Positions 59,821-64,000 of a DNA stretch of 64,000 nt are shown one piece after another. This DNA comes from Aphrophora alni (taxonomy: Eukaryota; Arthropoda; Insecta; Hemiptera; Aphrophoridae), in the NCBI GenBank assembly GCA_963513935.1, contig OY740771.1:11995138-12059137 (forward strand). Reading direction: 5' to 3'. A model generated the notes under the pieces. The model worked only from the letters and a program-made list of their open reading frames with translations. It was not told where the DNA came from and did no database searches. The position numbers were made by a program, and so were the translations under genes. Within the stretch, counting starts at the first letter, position 1. Each line of letters opens with the position of its first letter.

Positions 59821-60250
59821 TCAGACAACTACTGTAAAAAGACTATAATTTTTTGATGTAACAGTCAAGATTTTACCAGTTCTTTTAATGTGATCAATAT
59901 CATCGTGGTGTTGTTTAATTATTTTTCCTATCTGTAGAGGTTTTTTTTTTTTGTTTATTTTTATTTTGAACAATGATGCCATATAATTTCCCTCGTAATT
60001 TTTATAGGTTCTAAATTTGTAAGTGTTAATTTCTTTCAAAGAAGGTGGTATTATAGAGTCTTCATTTATGCTATTTTCATTACCTAAATCATCCCTTTAT
60101 TAATTTTCATTAACTAGGTCTTCAACTGATATAATTTTATCTGCACTACCTATTTCAATGGGTTTTGCAACTGCAAAATGAGTTTCTACGTCCATATTTT
60201 CTGGGATGACTGGACCTTCCACCATGCGTCTGGTCCAGCCTATACTATAT
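59821..60250 (-). pseudogene. Fragment of a non-LTR retrotransposon gag-like ORF
   Basis: Minus-strand frame with NYMASLFKIKINKKKKPLQI, then GKIIKQHHDDIDHIKRTGKI and LTVTSKNYS. The pattern is a basic region, a G-K helix, then D-I--I-RTGK--V. It resembles the first-ORF (gag-like) proteins of jockey-type elements in insects, where a segment of this kind precedes the zinc knuckles. Upstream, in a frame with stops, VETHFAVAKPIEIGSADKII may belong to the same ORF. It ends without zinc knuckles. The assignment is an inference from pattern, and unrelated coding is possible. Confidence 0.4.
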
Positions 60251-60379
60251 TTAAAAAAAGGAGGTAAAAGGCTTGTTCAAACACGAAAAATAAAATTACT
60301 TTCTCGTATGAAAACACTTCCACTACCTACCTATCACTGCTGAAAGTACCCTGGAGAAAAGGTATTATGAACTTAGCCC

Positions 60380-60692
60380 TTAAACTACTAGCTATACAGC
60401 TGACATGTACTCTATCTATAAAGCAATACAATTATTAGTTAACAATACAACACCTATTAAATATAACCAATTTATTATATGTTTAGAATTGCAAGCCAAA
60501 ATAATAGAAATTAAAGATTGTACTTTTAAAAAGATAATGTAAAGAATGAACGGGGAATATAATAACAGAGGTAAAATTACAAACAATAAAAATATAGTTA
60601 TACAATGTGTCCCAGGAAATATAGGTATTAGAGATAACGAATACGCTGATAAGTTAGCTAGAGAAGCCACAACAAATAATAATAATAATAAT

Positions 60693-60734
<42 letters not shown>

Positions 60735-61163
60735 TAGAATGATATAATTTCATTAGGTGACTATACAGCTGATTGAAAAAAAACATACAATACTCAATTT
60801 AACAGTACTCTTAAAGAAACAAATAAAGGAACATGGTATAAATATATTATAAATAATAGTTATTACAATATTCCCTGGTTCAAAAACTTTAAATTAAAAA
60901 GATCAGAAATAATAAAAATTTGTAAATTAAGATTCGGACAGGCCAATACAAATTGTACTTTATACAGGATAAAAACATATTTTACCTCGAAAAGCCTAAG
61001 GTACACTAAAAACGAATCGGAAACAACTCAACACCAACACATAATTTTTTATTGCGATAATTATGAAATGTCAACAAACAATTTATATAATATTTTAAGA
61101 GAAGAAAAGGAAACCCCCTTTTCTCCTAAAAGATATATACTTAATGTGGTATATTACAAATGA
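60380..61163 (+). pseudogene. Jockey-type non-LTR retrotransposon remnant (RNase H and C-terminal region)
   Basis: A plus-strand frame contains NIVIQCVPGNIGIRDNEYAD followed by KLAREA, the closing motif of retrotransposon RNase H (normally W-PGH-GI-GNE-AD--A). After an interruption come TWYKYIINNSYYNIPWFKNF, KICKLRFGQANTNCTLYRIK and QHQHIIFYCDNY. These match the usual C-terminal W...RLR-GH...L-RI...C--C---ET--H---C-Y pattern, with key cysteines lost. A stop lies at 61161-61163. An AAT run and an AT run (60676-60732) have grown right after KLAREATT. The gene is dead, with stops upstream of 60540 as well. Confidence 0.75.
60676..60732. repeat. Compound (AAT)n(AT)n microsatellite in RNase H frame
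   Basis: AAT units pass directly into AT units, translating as a run of asparagine and then alternating isoleucine and tyrosine in the frame of the surrounding RNase H remnant. Confidence 0.9.
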
Positions 61164-61295
61164 ACATTGGCAACATACTCCAAGTCAATGAAACAGTATG
61201 AGGACTCATGATTTAATTCAACGCCTGCCATTTGTTTTTGTTTTGTTTTATTTGGCAAATGGGAGGAAAGAAAACCTGCCCATAGCAGTGAAATT

Positions 61296-61297
<2 letters not shown>

Positions 61298-61350
<53 letters not shown>
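61298..61350. repeat. (AT)n microsatellite
   Basis: About 50 bp of alternating A and T. It gives chance open frames of alternating Tyr and Ile on both strands. Confidence 0.95.
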
Positions 61351-61354
<4 letters not shown>

Positions 61355-61414
61355 TGCACATACTTTGGTTTCCTAAAACACGTTTGATTTATATAGGACT
61401 TACAATAGTTATTT

Positions 61415-62150
61415 GTGCAACTAGTGAGCAAAGTGGCACTTTTTTAAACGAGAGAAAAAAACGTCAATTTTATCGAGTTTAAAAAAAGACACTTTGCTCA
61501 CGAATTGCACATTATACTTTGTCTACAGTTGTTATTTTGTGATAAAAAGAGTTCATACTGGCGGTCCTACTTTTTCCTTGATTTGACAGGAAGGAGATTA
61601 TTTAGTACAACGTTGTTAGCTTTTTCCGCTAATTTAGGTGGGGTATTTGACAGGTTTTCATCCTCTGAACTGTCCATATTTTAAAACTAACTACACAAAA
61701 TATAGCAGTAGTGCTAAACAACACATCAACACTGAGTAGAAGTTCTCATGTCAAAACTGAGGTTATTTATGAATATTACAAATAACTTAGGTGTATTGTT
61801 GAGGAAACGGCATTGCCAACTTCAAAACTCGGCAAACGAAAAATACTCTCCGTGTACATACACTGTCAATCATCTTCATGAATAATTACTTCCTTTTTCG
61901 ACTTTAAAACGTTGTTTTGTTGTTTATTTATGTTATTTTACATGTAAGAAATAATCTAACCTACATATGGGACATTTCCTGTATATTATAAAAATCAATT
62001 CAAATAAACTTAACCTAAATTTCGTTTTGTTCGGTTGCCGTTCGGAGTGAGCAAAGTAGTGGGCAAAGTGAAACTGTTGAGAAATCAGCTGTTTTACAAA
62101 CTAATTTAAATGAACAAAATGCCACTTTGTCAACAACTGTAGACAAACAA
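61415..62150 (-). mobile_element. Hairpin-rich short element, copy 2
   Basis: On the minus strand this copy ends in a hairpin (61510-61415). One arm is GTGCAATTCGTGAGCAAAGTG-like, the other CACTTTGCTCACTAGTTGCAC, with inner TTTAAAC/GTTTAAA arms. The same terminal words end copy 1 at 54033-54153. At the other side are GAGTGAGCAAAGTAGTGGGC and CAACTGTAGACAAA words, the latter inverted relative to 61512-61532. Inside, a short frame starts at 61677. It runs through the N gap region only if the gap is an artefact. Confidence 0.6.
61567..61677 (-). pseudogene. Truncated coding start inside hairpin element copy 2 (36 codons)
   Basis: ATG at 61677 opens MDSSEDENLSNTPPKL, followed by AEKANNVVLNNLLPVKSRKK and a stop at 61567-61569. 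An acidic start followed by a helix and an LLP-KS-K motif resembles the N-terminal start of integrase-like (Crypton/tyrosine-recombinase) proteins as I know them from insects, in which LLP-KS---Y leads into the SAM-like domain. That link is an inference. Copy 1 has a comparable stub starting MD at 53785. Each stub stops where a larger ORF may have been deleted. Confidence 0.35.
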
Positions 62151-62391
62151 TATTTGACACCTTTTTTTTTCTAATTAAAATTATTTTATATCTAAATCTA
62201 CATTGGAATAAAAGTACTGAAACTTAGTACTGTTACTAAGTTGTAACAGAAAAACTAGATTGTGCTCTTGACCTCGAGCATGTGCATTGACATAATTGCT
62301 CGAAGCCAATTGTGAAATTCAGGCTCTAGACTCTTGTCAAGATTCAACCATACAGCTGATCCACTTATTCAATGCAAGAAGCATGATGGAG
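61771..62391. repeat. Direct repeat, left copy (end of contig)
   Basis: From GAATATTACAAATAACTTAG to GAAGCATGATGGAG this 620-bp block is repeated almost base for base at 62592-63211, with only scattered substitutions and small indels (for example GGGACATTT versus GGGACGTTT). It ends exactly where the N run begins. Confidence 0.95.
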
Positions 62392-62591
62392 NNNNNNNNN
62401 NNNNNNNNNNNNNNNNNNNNNNNNNNNNNNNNNNNNNNNNNNNNNNNNNNNNNNNNNNNNNNNNNNNNNNNNNNNNNNNNNNNNNNNNNNNNNNNNNNNN
62501 NNNNNNNNNNNNNNNNNNNNNNNNNNNNNNNNNNNNNNNNNNNNNNNNNNNNNNNNNNNNNNNNNNNNNNNNNNNNNNNNNNNNNNNNNNN
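62392..62591. other. Assembly gap, 200 N
   Basis: Exactly 200 undetermined bases, flanked by near-identical 620-bp blocks. The size is a round number, suggesting a placeholder rather than a measured gap. Confidence 0.99.
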
Positions 62592-63211
62592 GAATATTAC
62601 AAAAATAACTTAGGTGTATTGTTGAGGAAACGGCATTGCCAACTTCAAAACTCGGCAAACGAAAAATACTCTCCGTGTACATACACTGTCAATCATCTTC
62701 ATGAATAATTACTTCCTTTTTCGACTTTAAAACGTTGTTTTGTTGTTTATTTATGTTATTTTACATGTAAGAAATAATCTAACCTACATATGGGACGTTT
62801 CCTGTATATTATAAATCAATTCAAATAAACTTAACCTAAATTTCGTTTTGTTCGGTTGCCGTTCGGAGTGAGCAAAGTAGTGGGCAAAGTGAAACTGTTG
62901 AGAAATCAGCTGTTTTACAAACTAATTTAAATGAACAAAATGCCACTTTGTCAACAACTGTAGACAAACAAAATTTGACACCTTTTTTTTCTAATTAAAA
63001 TTATTTTATTTCTAAATCTACATTGGAATAAAAGTACTGAAACTTAGTACTGTTACTAAGTTGTAACAGAAAAACTAGATTGTGCTCTTGACCTCGCGCA
63101 TGTGCATTGAAATAATTGCTCGAAGCCAATTGTGAAATTCAGGCTCTAGACTCTTGTCAAGATTCAACCATACAGTTGATCCACTTATTCAAGCAAGAAG
63201 CATGATGGAGA
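62592..63211. repeat. Direct repeat, right copy (start of contig)
   Basis: Begins at the first base after the gap with the same sequence as 61771 and continues past the end of the left copy into new DNA (AGTTGTTGTTATAG). This is the arrangement expected from two overlapping contigs that were not merged. Confidence 0.95.
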
Positions 63212-63276
63212 GTTGTTGTTATAGAGTGTTTGTCGATTTTTAACCTTAATAAGGCACTAGGAATTTCACGTAAATA

Positions 63277-63459
63277 ATGGGCGATTCCCTTGACGGAGTT
63301 GACGTTTCTCAATCGGAGGAGGAACAAATAGCAGCAATTGTGGAGTTATCTAAATTTATAGAACATTTGTGAAAAGTTATTTGGTCAACTTTAAACCTGC
63401 AAGATGCCGACGACGCCCAACCTACCCTGAAAGCCGAGTTAGAAGAAGTTATATTAAGG
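63277..63459 (+). CDS. Possible first exon of a further gene, interrupted by a TGA
   Basis: ATG at 63277 opens MGDSLDGVDVSQSEEEQIAA and continues IVELSKFIEHL to a TGA at 63370-63372. Without any frame change it then reads KVIWSTLNLQDADDAQPTLK and AELEEVILR to a plausible donor AAG/GTATAT at 63459/63460. Both halves look like real soluble protein (acidic, helical, mixed codons), unlike the surrounding AT-rich DNA. Either the TGA is a sequence error or allele, the gene is broken, or the frame is chance. I do not recognise the protein. Nothing upstream in the window is clearly its promoter. Confidence 0.3.
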
Positions 63460-63471
63460 TATATATATTAT

Positions 63472-63473
<2 letters not shown>

Positions 63474-63515
<42 letters not shown>

Positions 63516-63637
63516 GGGAGGGAAAGGGAGGGAGGGAGAGAGAGAGAGAGGGAGGGAAAGGGAGGGAGAGGGAGGGAGGGAGAGAGAGAGAGCGAGGGAG
63601 AGAGAGAGAGGGAGAGGGAGAGAGAGGGAGGGAAAGG

Positions 63638-63705
<68 letters not shown>

Positions 63706-63821
63706 AAGGGAGGGAGGGAGAGAGAGAGAGGGAGGGAAAGGGAGGGAGAGGGAGGGAGGGAGAGAGAGAGCGAGGGAGAGAGAGAGGGAGAGGGAGAGAG
63801 AGGGAGGGAAAGGGAGGGAGG

Positions 63822-63852
<31 letters not shown>

Positions 63853-63900
63853 AGAGAGAGAGGGAGAGAGAGGGAGGGAGGGAGAGAGAGAAAGAGAGAG
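63474..63900. repeat. GA-rich polypurine tract, 427 bp
   Basis: Pure purine on the plus strand except for a few C residues in GAGCGAGGGAG. It is made of AG, GGGA and GGGAAA words. A block of roughly 100 bp (AGGGAGGGAAAGGGAGGGAG with GAGCGAGGGAGAG) occurs at about 63545-63640 and again at about 63725-63800, so the tract grew by block duplication. Long open frames on both strands (Glu-Arg and Ser-Leu repeats) are artefacts. It immediately follows the possible exon at 63277-63459. Confidence 0.95.
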
Positions 63901-64000
63901 ATCTCTAACACAAAAGTAATTGAAAGTGTAAATCCAACTATAAATGTTTTGATTGCCATCCCTGTACTCACTATAGTGAGCCTGTGAGAGAAATTACAGA
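63901..64000. other. Right edge, unassigned
   Basis: 100 bases of ordinary sequence. A plus-strand frame reads VIESVNPTINVLIAIPVLTI, but it is too short to judge. Confidence 0.4.

Noticed and set aside
63369..63971. Long Glu-Arg and Ser-Leu frames on both strands
   Set aside because: These are artefacts of the GA-rich tract.

Overview
The window is AT-rich nuclear DNA from an animal, almost certainly an insect. One large split gene on the + strand is recognisable as a Friend-of-GATA (FOG) zinc-finger cofactor, the u-shaped (ush) type. The rest is introns, tandem-repeat arrays and decayed transposons. Short TTAGG runs (the usual insect telomere word), R1/jockey-type non-LTR remnants, piggyBac, hAT and pogo-like pieces, and very large repeat-filled introns all fit an insect with a big genome. 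A hemimetabolous insect such as a hemipteran is plausible, but I cannot fix the order from sequence alone.

Layout. 1-5578: satellite of about 50 copies of a 111-bp unit. 5.6-9.9 kb: no clear gene. 9929-10668: minisatellite of 36-bp self-complementary units. 11.36-12.17 kb: decayed hAT transposase. 14.49-16.65 kb: minus-strand R1-like reverse transcriptase remnant, whose codons just after the catalytic YADD box have expanded into a minisatellite of about 27 copies. 17.07-17.85 kb: fold-back element. 20189-51905: seven ush coding exons. The introns hold a 57-bp array of about 80 copies, a tRNA-like gene on the minus strand, an 89-bp array of nine copies, a hAT-type MITE and pogo-like MITEs. Downstream are a hairpin-rich element family (two copies), a broken piggyBac transposase, two jockey-type fragments, an N gap and a long GA-rich tract.

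The visible ush exons join in a consistent frame into 1067 codons plus a stop. They encode five FOG-type C2HC fingers, three C2H2 fingers, one degenerate finger split by an intron, a PLDLS CtBP-binding motif and an acidic C-terminal region. The exon with the start codon is not visible. It should lie upstream, beyond or inside the repeats on the left.

The most unusual theme is tandem amplification. Five independent arrays (units 111, 36, about 37, 57 and 89 bp) occur in 64 kb. Four of them show higher-order structure: 333 and 221 bp, 71 bp, 798 bp, and 267 bp. One array visibly grew out of reverse transcriptase coding sequence. A second theme is a short element family with perfect palindromes and long terminal hairpins that carries only the start of a coding sequence. 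The N gap at 62392-62591 sits between two near-identical 620-bp blocks and looks like an unmerged contig overlap.
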